Source: Komagataeibacter melaceti | GTDB taxonomy: Bacteria > Pseudomonadota > Alphaproteobacteria > Acetobacterales > Acetobacteraceae | Direction of reading: 5' to 3' | Assembly (NCBI RefSeq): GCF_003403295.1 | Contig: NZ_QUWV01000045.1 | Coordinates: forward strand, 32,718-96,717 | DNA: 64,000 bases | In this document: one piece after another, positions 28,203 through 37,543 of the stretch | Position numbering within the stretch: position 1 is the stretch's first letter | How the letters are laid out: every line of letters begins with the position of its first letter | Translations under genes and position numbers: made by a program | Notes under the pieces: model-generated | What the model saw: the letters and a program-made list of their open reading frames with translations, nothing else | Told to the model about the DNA's origin: nothing | Database searches by the model: none

Positions 28203-28997
28203 TTACACATCCAGATCGACAATGACCGGCACATGGTCGGATGGCTTGTCCCAGTCACGTGCATCCCTGAGCACTTCCATGCCGCGCAGGGCGGGCTGCA
28301 GGTCCGGCGTGATCCACACATGGTCCAGACGCCGCCCACGGTTGGACGCACGCCAGTCGCGGTTGCGATAGGACCACCACGTATAGAGTTTCTCACTGGC
28401 GGGTACGAAGTGGCGCATGGCGTCAACGAAGCCGGTGTGCTGCCATTTCAGCAGGCCCTCGGTCTCCGGCGGGGTGTGGCTGACGATTTTCAGGAGCTGC
28501 CGGTGGCTCCACACATCATGTTCCAGCGGGGCGATGTTCAGGTCGCCCACCAGCACCGTGCGCCGCATGTCCTGCGCGGAGAACCAGTGGCGTGCCTCCT
28601 CGATGAAGGCGAGCTTATGCGCGAATTTGGGGTTTTCCACCGGGTCGGGAATATCACCGCCAGCAGGCACGTAGAAATCATGCACATCAATCGCGGCCGC
28701 CCCGGTGCCGTGGCGCACGGCGATATGCCGGCAGTCACCGCGCTCACACCAGTCGGGTGTGTCTTCCAGCACGCTGACCGGCTGGCGGGACAGGATGGCG
28801 ACCCCGTTATAGCCCTTCATGCCCCGGAACACGACGTGATCAAACCCCAGCGCGCGCACGTCTTCCATGGGAAACAGGGCGTCGGGCACCTTGGTTTCCT
28901 GCAGGCATATCATGTCGGGCGCCGTGTCCTGACAGAGCCGGGCGAGCAGGGGCATCCGCAGGCGGAGGGAATTGATATTCCAGGTGATGATACGCAT
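28203..28997 (-). CDS. xthA: Exodeoxyribonuclease III
   Basis: A 264-residue AP endonuclease/3'-5' exonuclease of base excision repair. Family motifs: WNINSLR (Asn7), CLQETK (Glu34), VPAGGD, VGDLNIAP (Asp and Asn), RRLDHVW and the C-terminal catalytic SDHVPV. Length is normal. The start at 28997 is the ATG of MRIITWN; the open frame continues upstream to 29189 but that extension is atypical. It diverges from uvrC across a 380-bp gap. Confidence 0.96.
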   Translation of the reverse strand: MRIITWNINSLRLRMPLLARLCQDTAPDMICLQETKVPDALFPMEDVRALGFDHVVFRGMKGYNGVAILSRQPVSVLEDTPDWCERGDCRHIAVRHGTGAAAIDVHDFYVPAGGDIPDPVENPKFAHKLAFIEEARHWFSAQDMRRTVLVGDLNIAPLEHDVWSHRQLLKIVSHTPPETEGLLKWQHTGFVDAMRHFVPASEKLYTWWSYRNRDWRASNRGRRLDHVWITPDLQPALRGMEVLRDARDWDKPSDHVPVIVDLDV

Positions 28998-29377
28998 ATC
29001 GGGTGCATTGCCGATCCGGCGCAGGCTGGCAAGGCCCTTTTTGCGCGGCTGCCGGGCCGGGTGGGACAAAAACAGGAACGAATTGCGAAAGGCGTCTGAT
29101 ATTTCGTGTAAAAAGGAAACCGGACATCTGAAACACGTAAATGCCACAATTTGTCCACTTGTGGGGTTGACAGGGCCTGTTTTGCCCAATGTAGCGTGGC
29201 TTTTCCGTTTCAGTTCCTGCGCTTACCGATATAGTTATTTTAAATCAATAAGTTAGTATTAATGATGTTTTTTTGGGCAATCCAAGTCGAGGAAAGGAAA
29301 ACCGCCATCCGCACGTTTTTTTCTGCTGCTGCTCCACAGACTTATCCACACCATCGGTGGATGAACGGCTACCATCC
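28998..29377. other. Gene-free divergent region between xthA and uvrC
   Basis: No credible gene. From about 29215 to 29280 it is AT-rich (runs of A and T with a T-7 tract). A perfect DnaA-box consensus, TTATCCACA, sits at 29342-29350, 28 bases before the uvrC start. Promoters of both repair genes should lie here. Confidence 0.6.
29342..29350 (+). promoter_or_regulatory. Consensus DnaA box
   Basis: TTATCCACA matches the strong R1-type DnaA box exactly. It stands alone in the uvrC leader beside an AT-rich stretch; the nearest similar sequence, TTGTCCACT near 29152, has two mismatches. It may mean DnaA control of uvrC; chance occurrence is possible. Confidence 0.4.
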
Positions 29378-31264
29378 ATGACAACCGCCATTTCAGCCCC
29401 CCCAACGCGCCCCGTGGGGGTGGAGGCGATTCATCACGCGCTCCAGACCATGCCGCAGTCCCCCGGTGTGTACCGCATGCTGGGGCCGAAGGGGGAGGTG
29501 CTGTATGTTGGCAAGGCGCTAAACCTGAAAAAGCGCGTGACCTCCTATACCCATGTCAGCCGCCTGACCGAACGCCTGCGCCGCATGGTGTCCGAAACCG
29601 GCAGCATGGAAATCGTCACCACACATACCGAGGCCGAAGCCCTGCTGCTGGAGGCCAACTACATCAAGCGCATGCAGCCGCGGTACAACATCCTGCTGCG
29701 TGATGATAAGAGTTATCCATGGATCATGCTGACGGACAAGCATGATTTTCCTCAGATCAGCAAACACCGGGGCAAGCCGGTCAAGGGCGCGTCCTACTGG
29801 GGGCCGTTTGCCTCCGCCTGGTCGGTCAACCAGACGCTCAACCTGCTCCAGCGCACCTTCCTGCTGCGCTCATGTTCCGACAGCGAGATGCAGGGCCGTG
29901 CGCGCCCGTGCCTGCTGCACCAGATCCACCGCTGCTCGGCCCCGTGCGCGGACCGGATCAGCCGCGAGGACTACGCTGCGCTGGCCGATCAGGCGCGCAG
30001 CTTCCTGGCGGGCAAGAACCCGCACATGCGCGAGCAGCTTGTCAGTGAGATGGAGGCCGCAGCCGAAGCACTGGAGTTCGAGCGCGCCGCCGCCATCCGT
30101 AACCGCATACGCGGGCTGTCGGCGCTGCAGCAGGATTCGAGCGTGGTCAATCCATCCTCGCTGGTGGATGCGGACATCATCGCCATCTGGCAGATCGCCG
30201 GGCAGTCCTGCATCCAGGTCTTTTTCATCCGCGCGGGGCGCAACAACGGCAACCGTGCCTTCTTTCCCAGCCATGCGCGTGACGAGAACGCGCCCGATGT
30301 GCTCGCCGCCTTCATCGGCCAGTTCTACGATGACAAGCCGCCCCCGCCGCAGGTGCTGGTCAATCAGGACCTGCCCGAACATGACGTGCTGGCATCGGCA
30401 TTGAGCCTGCGCAGGGGGCGCAAGGTGGAGATCCTCCATCCCCAGCGGGGCGAAAAGCGCGGTGTAATCGACCATGCCGCAATCAACGCGCGTGAGGCGC
30501 TGGAGCGCAGGCTGGCCGAAAGTGCGGGGCAGGCGCGGCTGCTGCAGGGGGTGGCCGACCTGTTCGGGCTGGACGCGCCGCCTGCGCGAATCGAAACCTA
30601 CGATAACAGCCACATCATGGGCGCCAACGCCTATGGCGTGATGGTGGTGGCGGGGCCGGAAGGTTTCGAGAAACGGGCCTACCGCAAATTCTCCATCAAG
30701 GGGCCGGTCACGCCCGGCGATGACTTCGCCATGATGCGCGAGGTGCTGGAGCGCCGTTTCCGCCGCGCGCTGCGCGACCGTGAAGAAGGCAACCGCCCCG
30801 AGGACTGGCCCGACATCCTGCTGATTGATGGCGGGGCAGGGCAGTATTCCGCCGTCAGGGCGGTGCTGGATGATCTGGGCGTGACCGGTGTGACGCTGGT
30901 GGCCATCGCCAAGGGTCCGGACCGTGATGCCGGGCGGGAATGGTTCCACACCGCTGACCGCCCGCCGTTCCAGCTTCCGCCGCGTGACCCGGTGCTGTAT
31001 TACCTCCAGCGCCTGCGTGACGAGGCCCATCGCTTCGCCATCACCACGCACCGCGCCGGGCGGTCCAAAACGCTGGTGCGTTCGGAACTGGACGATATTC
31101 CCGGCGTTGGTCCGGCACGCAAGCGGGCGCTGCTCAACCACTTCGGCTCGGCGCGCAGCGTGCGGCAGGCGGGGCTGGGGGAACTGGAAAGCGCGCCGGG
31201 AATCAACCGCGACATGGCGCGGACCATTTACGGGTATTTCCATCCCGACTGGACAGGAGAGTGA
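29378..31264 (+). CDS. uvrC: Excinuclease ABC subunit C
   Basis: A 628-residue nuclease that makes both incisions in nucleotide excision repair. The GIY-YIG domain opens with SPGVYRMLG and [12 protein letters not shown] (about 27-55). A UVR/UvrB-binding segment ([21 protein letters not shown]) lies near 225-245. The RNase H-like domain has [10 protein letters not shown] near 410 and LLIDGGAGQ near 485. Tandem HhH motifs ([20 protein letters not shown]) end the protein. The ATG at 29378 starts a normal-length protein. pgsA, often next to uvrC in proteobacteria, follows. Confidence 0.96.
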   Translation: MTTAISAPPTRPVGVEAIHHALQTMPQSPGVYRMLGPKGEVLYVGKALNLKKRVTSYTHVSRLTERLRRMVSETGSMEIVTTHTEAEALLLEANYIKRMQPRYNILLRDDKSYPWIMLTDKHDFPQISKHRGKPVKGASYWGPFASAWSVNQTLNLLQRTFLLRSCSDSEMQGRARPCLLHQIHRCSAPCADRISREDYAALADQARSFLAGKNPHMREQLVSEMEAAAEALEFERAAAIRNRIRGLSALQQDSSVVNPSSLVDADIIAIWQIAGQSCIQVFFIRAGRNNGNRAFFPSHARDENAPDVLAAFIGQFYDDKPPPPQVLVNQDLPEHDVLASALSLRRGRKVEILHPQRGEKRGVIDHAAINAREALERRLAESAGQARLLQGVADLFGLDAPPARIETYDNSHIMGANAYGVMVVAGPEGFEKRAYRKFSIKGPVTPGDDFAMMREVLERRFRRALRDREEGNRPEDWPDILLIDGGAGQYSAVRAVLDDLGVTGVTLVAIAKGPDRDAGREWFHTADRPPFQLPPRDPVLYYLQRLRDEAHRFAITTHRAGRSKTLVRSELDDIPGVGPARKRALLNHFGSARSVRQAGLGELESAPGINRDMARTIYGYFHPDWTGE

Positions 31265-31356
31265 ACGGCTGTCATGCAGATGTGAGCGCAGAACCTGCCT
31301 GACAGGCGTTATCGGTATTTCGACTTTCCCCCATCCTTGGTTATAGCTGTATAAAC

Positions 31357-31956
31357 ATGCTTACCGACCTGCCCAATCTCCTGACCCTGTCCCGCATTGT
31401 CGTGGTCCCCATTGTCGTGGGGCTGGTCGTCCTCCATACGCCCCAGACCGACTGCGCGGCCTGCGTGCTGTTCATCCTGGCCGGGATAACCGATTACCTG
31501 GATGGCAAGCTCGCCCGGGCCTGGAACCAGAATTCGGATCTCGGGCGCATGCTCGACCCGATCGCGGACAAGCTGCTGGTCGGTGCCTCGCTCATGGTCA
31601 TGGCGGGGCTGGGGCGGCTGCCCTATGGCTGCCTGTACCCGGCCATCATCATCCTCTCGCGTGAGATTCTGGTCAGTGGCCTGCGGGAATATCTGGCCGC
31701 CACCCGGGTCGGCCTGCCGGTGACGAAACTGGCGAAGTGGAAAACCGGATTCCAGATGACGGCCATCGGCTTTCTGCTGGCAGGCGACAGCACCGCCGTC
31801 CTGCTGCATATTGGCTGGCTGCCGGTTGATGCGCTGGGTGCGGTGATGATGTGGATTGCCGCGGCGCTGACCCTGATTACCGGGTGGGATTACCTGTCCA
31901 CCGGTCTGCGGCACGTCAACGCGACCGATCCGGGTGCCACGAAATTATCTTCCTGA
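31357..31956 (+). CDS. pgsA: CDP-diacylglycerol--glycerol-3-phosphate 3-phosphatidyltransferase
   Basis: A 199-residue membrane enzyme that makes phosphatidylglycerol phosphate, first step to PG and cardiolipin. The CDP-alcohol phosphotransferase signature D-G-x2-A-R-x8-G-x3-D-x3-D is complete: Asp49-Gly50, Ala53-Arg54, Gly63, Asp67, Asp71. Several hydrophobic helices follow. It lies 92 bases after uvrC and before a lipoprotein and moaDE, a common alphaproteobacterial order. Confidence 0.95.
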   Translation: MLTDLPNLLTLSRIVVVPIVVGLVVLHTPQTDCAACVLFILAGITDYLDGKLARAWNQNSDLGRMLDPIADKLLVGASLMVMAGLGRLPYGCLYPAIIILSREILVSGLREYLAATRVGLPVTKLAKWKTGFQMTAIGFLLAGDSTAVLLHIGWLPVDALGAVMMWIAAALTLITGWDYLSTGLRHVNATDPGATKLSS

Positions 31957-32042
31957 CCTACATGAAAAATTAACGCCCGCCATGGTTGCTCTTCATGGCG
32001 GGTACGGTGCCCGCGTTTACCGGACAGGTAAGGGGGGCAACG

Positions 32043-32531
32043 GTGCGCAACATCCTGGTGCTGTTATTGCTGGTGGGGCTGGCCGGGTGCGGGGGATTTG
32101 GCAAGATATTGTCCGACAATAGCGAATTGCCCGGCAGCCTGCCCAATACCCCGCGCGCGGATGTGGAGAACATGCGCCGCGTGGTGGGGCAGGCCCCGCA
32201 GGTGCTGCCCATCCTGCCGCAGGAGCGCAATATCTGGCCCGTGATTCCCGCCACGGGGCAGGAAATGCTGGCGGGCATGGACACGGGCGCCACGCCGTCC
32301 GCCACCGCCCCACCCGCGCCGGACCTGCCCGCGGGGGGTGAGATGCAGATCGGCAACGATGGCGTGCAGCTTGTCCTGCCGGATGGGGATTCCCAGCTTT
32401 CCACATTGTCTTCACGCCCCTTGGCGACGCATAAGGACGTGTCGGACAAAGCCATCGTCATACCCAATGGTGATGGCACCAGCACCGTGGTCGGCCCGGA
32501 TGGCACGATGCACGAACAGCGGGCCGACTGA
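32043..32531 (+). CDS. Predicted lipoprotein of unknown function
   Basis: A 162-residue protein with a lipoprotein signal: VRNILVLLLLVGLAGC, lipobox L-A-G-C with Cys at about 16. The rest is Pro- and Asp-rich and looks partly disordered; the last third has short repeats with GDG and PDG (LPDGDS, IPNGDGTS, VGPDGT). The GTG at 32043 has AAGGGGGG five bases upstream, far better than upstream ATGs, and places the signal at the N-terminus. Between pgsA and moaD; role unknown. Similar genes are seen near pgsA in other acetic acid bacteria as far as I recall, but this is not verified. Confidence 0.65.
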   Translation: MRNILVLLLLVGLAGCGGFGKILSDNSELPGSLPNTPRADVENMRRVVGQAPQVLPILPQERNIWPVIPATGQEMLAGMDTGATPSATAPPAPDLPAGGEMQIGNDGVQLVLPDGDSQLSTLSSRPLATHKDVSDKAIVIPNGDGTSTVVGPDGTMHEQRAD

Positions 32532-32580
32532 CCGCGGCCTGTCCGCCGGTCATGACCGCCACAGGGGAGAGGGAACCGGG

Positions 32581-32835
32581 ATGCTGCACATTCTCTATTT
32601 TGCATGGCTGCGGGATCGGCTGGGCCGCGCGGATGAGACCCTGCCCCTGCCGGCGGATGCCCGTTCCGTTCAGGACCTGATCACGCAGCTTCGCGCCCGT
32701 GGGGGCGAGTACGGAGCGATCTTCGCCCGGCCCGAGCAGATTCGCGTGGCCGTGAACCAGCGTTTCGCCACGGTCGCGGCCCCCATTGCCGCCAATGATG
32801 AAATTGCGTTCTTCCCCCCGGTTACGGGAGGCTGA
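32581..32835 (+). CDS. moaD: Molybdopterin synthase small subunit MoaD
   Basis: An 84-residue ubiquitin-like sulfur carrier. It ends in the required Gly-Gly (PPVTGG), which is thiocarboxylated by MoeB and donates sulfur to precursor Z. The ATG at 32581 follows GGGAGAGGGAA. moaE begins four bases after the stop. Confidence 0.94.
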   Translation: MLHILYFAWLRDRLGRADETLPLPADARSVQDLITQLRARGGEYGAIFARPEQIRVAVNQRFATVAAPIAANDEIAFFPPVTGG

Positions 32836-32839
32836 CCCC

Positions 32840-33328
32840 ATGCCCCCCGTGACCGTTCGCGTCCAGCCCGATCCTTTCGACACTGCCCATGAGACCGCGC
32901 TGCTGCTGCGCGGGCAGGACATGGTGGGGGGCGTCGGGGCGTTTACCGGCGTTGTTCGTGGGGGGAATGGGCTGGTTGCGCTGGAGCTGGAACATTATCC
33001 TGGCATGACCGAATCCCAGATGCAGCGGATTGCCGATTCGGCATGTGAGCGATTCGGGCTGCTGGGCTGCACGGTCATCCATCGCGTGGGGCGGCTGGAG
33101 GTGGGCATGCCCATCGTGCTGGTGCTGTGCGCGGCGGCGCATCGGGGCAGTGCCTTCGAGGCCACTGAATTCATTATGGACTGGCTCAAGACCCGCGCCC
33201 CGTTCTGGAAGCGTGAGGTGTTTGCCGATGGTCGCAGCGCGTGGGTCGAGGCCCGTGCGGATGACGACGCGGCGGCCGCGCGGTGGGACGGGATCGTGGC
33301 GGCGGCAGGGGCTGAATTAAAAAAATAA
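32840..33328 (+). CDS. moaE: Molybdopterin synthase catalytic subunit MoaE
   Basis: A 162-residue catalytic subunit that converts cyclic pyranopterin monophosphate to molybdopterin with MoaD. Recognisable blocks: GAFTGVVR near 34, LELEHYPGM near 50, VIHRVGRLEVG near 80, and the catalytic Lys in FWKREVFADG near 125. Length is usual. The MoaDE pair makes this organism able to build Moco for enzymes such as aldehyde or xanthine-type dehydrogenases. Confidence 0.95.
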   Translation: MPPVTVRVQPDPFDTAHETALLLRGQDMVGGVGAFTGVVRGGNGLVALELEHYPGMTESQMQRIADSACERFGLLGCTVIHRVGRLEVGMPIVLVLCAAAHRGSAFEATEFIMDWLKTRAPFWKREVFADGRSAWVEARADDDAAAARWDGIVAAAGAELKK

Positions 33329-33395
33329 TCTGCCGCAATCACTGCTTGACCAAGGTTGCCCGCTGAGTCGGAAGAACGGTCCACATTTTTATCCC

Positions 33396-33442
33396 CTACA
33401 TTATGTAGTGCATTTCAGGGGCGCATGGCCCATATATAGGGG
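33396..33442 (+). promoter_or_regulatory. Two NrdR-like boxes
   Basis: CTACATTATGTAGTGC (33396-33411) and GGCCCATATATAGGGG (33427-33442) each match ten of the 16 positions of the NrdR box ACACTATATATAGTGT, including the AT core. Their starts are 31 bp apart, three helical turns, the usual spacing of NrdR box pairs. They lie about 60-100 bp before nrdA. Confidence 0.7.
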
Positions 33443-33499
33443 CATATCGTAAAACCTTCCCCCAACCTCCCAGGATCGCGACAGACCCTGCGGGTTGGC

Positions 33500-35467
33500 A
33501 TGAGTCGAGTACGGAGAAAGTATATGGTCCTGGATGACGTATCCGGCGGTGTGTCTGACTGTTCTGACACCGGGGACGATACCGTCCAGGGAAAGGACGG
33601 TACCACAATGTCTGACATGCTGGATAACGTGGTCCAGTTGCCCGGTCATCATCCCGTGCGCGTGGATCATTCCCGCGATTCGCTGCTGACGGCATTTGGC
33701 AAGGCCACGCTCGATAACCGCTACCTGCTGCCGGGGGAAAGTTATCAGGACCTGTTCGGTCGTGTTGCTTCCTATTACGGGGCGAATCCCGCCCATGCCC
33801 AGCGGCTGTACGACTACATTTCCCGCCACTGGTTCATGCCCGCAACGCCGGTGCTGTCCAATGGCGGCACGACACGCGGCCTGCCCATTTCGTGCTTCCT
33901 GAACGAAGCCAATGACAGCCTGCGCGGCATCGTGGACCTGTGGAACGAGAATGTCTGGCTGGCCTCCAAGGGCGGCGGCATCGGGTCCTACTGGGGCAAC
34001 CTGCGCTCGATTGGCGAGAACGTGGGCCGCAATGGCAAGACATCGGGCGTGATCCCGTTCATCCGGGTCATGGACAGCCTGACTCTGGCCATCAGCCAGG
34101 GGTCGCTGCGCCGTGGCTCGGCTGCGGTGTACCTGCCGGTCTGGCACCCCGAAATCGAGGAATTCATCGAACTGCGCCGCCCCACCGGCGGTGACCCCAA
34201 CCGCAAGGCGCTCAACCTGCACCATGGCGTGCTGGTGCCCGACGCCTTCATGCGCGCGGTGGCGGAGGATGCGGAATGGGCGCTGCTTTCGCCCAAGGAC
34301 AAGACGGTCATCCGCAAGATCTCGGCGCGTGCGCTGTGGATTCGTATCCTGACGGCACGCATGGAGCAGGGCGAGCCGTACATCATCTATTCCGACCACG
34401 TGAACAATGCGCGCCCCGAGCACCACAAGCTGGCGGGGCTGGAGGTCAAGACCTCCAACCTGTGTGCGGAAATCACCCTGCCGACCGGCATGGACCAGCA
34501 CGGGCGCGAGCGGACGGCGGTGTGCTGCCTATCCTCGCTCAACCTCGAGACGTGGGATGAGTGGAAGGACAACCCGCAGTTCATCGAGGACGTGATGCTG
34601 TTCCTCGACAACGTGCTGCAGGACTTCATCGACCGCGCGCCCGATGACATGGACCGCGCGCGCTACGCCGCCATGCGCGAACGCTCGGTCGGGCTGGGGG
34701 TGATGGGTTTCCATTCCTTCCTGCAGGCCAACAACGTACCGTTTGAAAGCGTGGTGGCCAAGGTCTGGAACCGCAAGATTTTCAAGCACATCCGTGAGCA
34801 GGCCAATGCCGCCTCACGCAAGCTGGCGGAAGAGCGCGGTCCATGCCCCGACGCCGCCGATTATGGCGTGATGGAGCGGTTCTCGAACAAGATGGCCATT
34901 GCGCCCACGGCGTCGATCTCGATCATTGCGGGCAATGCCAGCCCCGGAATCGAACCGATCGCGGCCAACGTGTTCCTGCAGAAGACGCTGTCCGGCTCGT
35001 TCACCGTGCGCAACCGCCACCTTGACCGCCTGCTGACCGAAAAGGGACGCAATACGAGCGAGATCTGGTCCTCCATCACGCTGAACAAGGGCAGCGTCCA
35101 GCATCTGGACTTCCTGACCCAGCAGGAAAAGGACGTGTTCAAGACCGCGTTCGAACTCGACCAGCGCTGGGTGATCGAACATGCGGCCGACCGTGCGCCG
35201 TTTGTCTGCCAGGCGCAGTCGATCAACATCTTCCTGCCTGCCGACGTGCATAAGCGTGACCTGCACCAGATTCACTACATGGCGTGGAAGCGGGGAGTGA
35301 AGTCGCTCTATTACTGCCGTTCGCTGTCCATCCAGCGTGCGGATGCGGTCAGTGACGGGCAGGAAAAGCGCGACATGACACGTAACGAGGGCAGTGCGCC
35401 CGTCGCGTCGGCCCCTGCAGCCCCGACTACTTCCACCGATTACGAGGAATGTCTTGCCTGCCAGTAA
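33500..35467 (+). CDS. nrdA: Class I ribonucleotide reductase alpha subunit (NrdA)
   Basis: A 655-residue protein that reduces ribonucleoside diphosphates. Active-site Cys132 (SCFL), Asn320-x-Cys322-x-Glu324 (SNLCAEI) and Cys343 (in CCLSS) match E. coli 225, 437-441 and 462. The C-terminal redox pair is Cys651-x-x-Cys654 (CLACQ). It is about 100 residues shorter than E. coli NrdA because the N-terminal ATP cone is absent; the first 36 residues here are low-complexity, and the ATG at 33608 would give 619 residues. nrdB follows after 87 bases including a long hairpin. Confidence 0.95.
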   Translation: MSRVRRKYMVLDDVSGGVSDCSDTGDDTVQGKDGTTMSDMLDNVVQLPGHHPVRVDHSRDSLLTAFGKATLDNRYLLPGESYQDLFGRVASYYGANPAHAQRLYDYISRHWFMPATPVLSNGGTTRGLPISCFLNEANDSLRGIVDLWNENVWLASKGGGIGSYWGNLRSIGENVGRNGKTSGVIPFIRVMDSLTLAISQGSLRRGSAAVYLPVWHPEIEEFIELRRPTGGDPNRKALNLHHGVLVPDAFMRAVAEDAEWALLSPKDKTVIRKISARALWIRILTARMEQGEPYIIYSDHVNNARPEHHKLAGLEVKTSNLCAEITLPTGMDQHGRERTAVCCLSSLNLETWDEWKDNPQFIEDVMLFLDNVLQDFIDRAPDDMDRARYAAMRERSVGLGVMGFHSFLQANNVPFESVVAKVWNRKIFKHIREQANAASRKLAEERGPCPDAADYGVMERFSNKMAIAPTASISIIAGNASPGIEPIAANVFLQKTLSGSFTVRNRHLDRLLTEKGRNTSEIWSSITLNKGSVQHLDFLTQQEKDVFKTAFELDQRWVIEHAADRAPFVCQAQSINIFLPADVHKRDLHQIHYMAWKRGVKSLYYCRSLSIQRADAVSDGQEKRDMTRNEGSAPVASAPAAPTTSTDYEECLACQ

Positions 35468-35500
35468 GGCAGGGCATTTCCCTTTCGGAATATTATCTTT

Positions 35501-35534
35501 TGCGCTGTCCGGCCCCGAGGGGGTGGACAGCGCA
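35501..35534 (+). other. Strong hairpin between nrdA and nrdB
   Basis: TGCGCTGTCC (35501-35510) and GGACAGCGCA (35525-35534) form a perfect 10-bp stem. Inside, CCCC (35513-35516) pairs with GGGG (35520-35523), with a G-T pair and one bulge, making a nearly continuous stem. No T-run follows, so it looks like an mRNA processing or stability element rather than a terminator. Confidence 0.8.
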
Positions 35535-35554
35535 TACCAATGTACAGGACAGGC

Positions 35555-36568
35555 ATGGCCATGACCGATAAAGCCCCCGGCGCAGATGCCCATACCGAAC
35601 AGGCGTCCAACCTGCTGACCGCCAATCCCGTCTACAAGCCGTTCCGCTACCCCTGGGCCTATGATGCGTGGCTGACGCAGCAGCGCGTCCACTGGCTGCC
35701 CGAGGAAGTGCCGCTGGCCGATGACGTGAAGGACTGGCACCGCACCCTGAACGAGGGCGAACAGCATCTGGTCACGCAGATATTCCGCTTCTTCACCCAG
35801 GCGGATGTGGAAGTGAACAACTGCTACATGAAGCAGTACAGCCAGGTGTTCAAACCGACCGAAGTGCTGATGATGCTCTCGGCCTTTTCGAACATCGAGA
35901 CCATCCACATCGCTGCGTACAGCCATCTGCTCGATACCATCGGCATGCCCGAGACCGAGTATTCCGCTTTCCTTAAGTATAAGGAAATGAAGGATAAATA
36001 TGACTATATGCAGCAGTTCTCGGTAAAGGATAATTACCAGATCGCGCGCACGCTGGCCGCGTTTGGCGCGTTTACCGAGGGGCTGCAGCTTTTTGCGTCC
36101 TTCGCCATCCTGCTCAACTTCCCCCGGCATAACAAGCTCAAGGGCATGGGGCAGATCGTGTCATGGTCCGTGCGTGACGAATCCCTGCACTGTGATTCGA
36201 TGGCGCGGCTGTTCCGGGTGTTCGTGCATGAAAACCCCGAAATCTGGACTGATGCGCTGCGCGACGACATCCGCCAGATCTGCCGCGACATTGTCGAGCA
36301 CGAGGACGCGTTCATCGACCTGTCGTTCGAGATGGGGCCGGTCGAGGGGCTGAGTGCCGATCAGGTGAAGGAATATATCCGCTTCGTCGCCAACCGTCGT
36401 CTTGGCCAGCTCGGGCTTGATGGCATTTATGACATCGCAGTCAACCCGCTGCCGTGGGTGGATGAAATGGTCAATGCGGTCGAGCATGCCAATTTCTTTG
36501 AAAACCGGGCGACGGAATACAGCCGCGCCTCCACCACCGGCACGTGGGACGAAGCCTTCGCGGACTGA
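35555..36568 (+). CDS. nrdB: Class I ribonucleotide reductase beta subunit (NrdB)
   Basis: A 337-residue ferritin-like radical subunit. Di-iron ligands and radical Tyr are visible: Asp84 (TQADVEV), Glu115 and His118 (NIETIH) and Tyr122 (IHIAAY), with the second half in WSVRDESLHCDSM and EHEDAFIDLSFE. Counted from the ATG at 35555 (AGGACAGGC before it), these numbers coincide with E. coli NrdB. No N-terminal ATP cone is attached. The C-terminal tail that binds NrdA ends TWDEAFAD. Confidence 0.95.
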   Translation: MAMTDKAPGADAHTEQASNLLTANPVYKPFRYPWAYDAWLTQQRVHWLPEEVPLADDVKDWHRTLNEGEQHLVTQIFRFFTQADVEVNNCYMKQYSQVFKPTEVLMMLSAFSNIETIHIAAYSHLLDTIGMPETEYSAFLKYKEMKDKYDYMQQFSVKDNYQIARTLAAFGAFTEGLQLFASFAILLNFPRHNKLKGMGQIVSWSVRDESLHCDSMARLFRVFVHENPEIWTDALRDDIRQICRDIVEHEDAFIDLSFEMGPVEGLSADQVKEYIRFVANRRLGQLGLDGIYDIAVNPLPWVDEMVNAVEHANFFENRATEYSRASTTGTWDEAFAD

Positions 36569-36588
36569 GGCGTGCCGCCCGTGCCCCG

Positions 36589-37425
36589 TCAGGGCATAAG
36601 CGGCGCACCATCCTCCAGCACATGGCGGGCGGCGGCGGTAAAGCGGCCGTCGGCTTCATGCAGGACAAGGCCGGGCAGCATTTCGCTGCCCGCGCGCGCA
36701 TTGGCACAGCCCTGCAGCAGCACGATGCGCGCGGGGCGGCCATATGCCGGCCAGAACGGAAAAATTCTGATCCGGCCAAGGGGAACCTCCTCCATGGCCC
36801 TGATCCCGGCAGAAAGCAGGCTGGCAGGTAGCGCCAGTGTCAGCGTGCCGTGATGGCGTAGCTGGGCGGCAAGGGCACGCACCCATTGCGCCAGCGCGCC
36901 CGCGGGCAGGCGGCGGGCCAGGTCGCGCCGCGCATGGCTGGAGGCCGACGAATCATGGGCATGCCATGGCGGGTTGGCGAAGGCATGGTCAATGCGGCGT
37001 ATGCCCGGCCCCGAAAGCACCGGGTCATCAGGCAGGGCAGGGATGGCGCTGACGCGCGCGCGCAGCGCGTGCTGTCCGTTCAGTTCAAAATTATGCTGCG
37101 CCAGCAGCGCGGTGGCGGGGTCATGCTCCAGCCCGATTCCGCTCAGACCGGACACCCGATTCGCAAGGCACAGCAGCCCGGCCCCCGCGCCGCATCCGCC
37201 CTCCATAACGCTTTGCCCGGCGCGTGCGGGCACGAAAGCAGCCATGAGAACGGGTTCCAGCCCGGTCCTGTTTCCGGTGCGAAACTGCCGGTAGAGCACC
37301 TTTCCACCCAGCAGGGTGCCTGACGTGACCGGGGGCAGGCCGGAGGGCGCAGGCGGTAATGTCGTGTCTGCCCCGCGTCGTATCTCTGTGTGCTCTGGCT
37401 TGACCGTTATTCCAGCGCCGCCCAT
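36589..37425 (-). CDS. TrmN6-like tRNA/RNA methyltransferase
   Basis: A 278-residue SAM-dependent methyltransferase. Motif I is MEGGCGAGAGLL around 74-85, and the adenine-N6 motif Asn151-Pro-Pro-Trp154 (FANPPWH) is present. The nearest named group is tRNA1(Val) adenine-37 N6-methyltransferase (TrmN6/YfiC). The first 40 residues are Pro/Gly-rich. It is divergent from the polyprenyl synthase, a pairing common in alphaproteobacteria. Target RNA is inferred. Confidence 0.82.
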   Translation of the reverse strand: MGGAGITVKPEHTEIRRGADTTLPPAPSGLPPVTSGTLLGGKVLYRQFRTGNRTGLEPVLMAAFVPARAGQSVMEGGCGAGAGLLCLANRVSGLSGIGLEHDPATALLAQHNFELNGQHALRARVSAIPALPDDPVLSGPGIRRIDHAFANPPWHAHDSSASSHARRDLARRLPAGALAQWVRALAAQLRHHGTLTLALPASLLSAGIRAMEEVPLGRIRIFPFWPAYGRPARIVLLQGCANARAGSEMLPGLVLHEADGRFTAAARHVLEDGAPLMP

Positions 37426-37543
37426 ATACTCGTATCCATGTTCATATTTTCGGAACCGGGAGAGTAACCTTTTGGCCCTAGCAGTTAGTCTGCCGGAATC
37501 CGACGAAACGGCAAGTCAGAAAGACGAAGGGGCTCGCCGCCCG

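Noticed and set aside
29215..29377. Replication origin
   Set aside because: Only one perfect DnaA box and no flanking origin genes (dnaA, parAB, gidAB, hemE). Kept only as a possible DnaA-controlled site.
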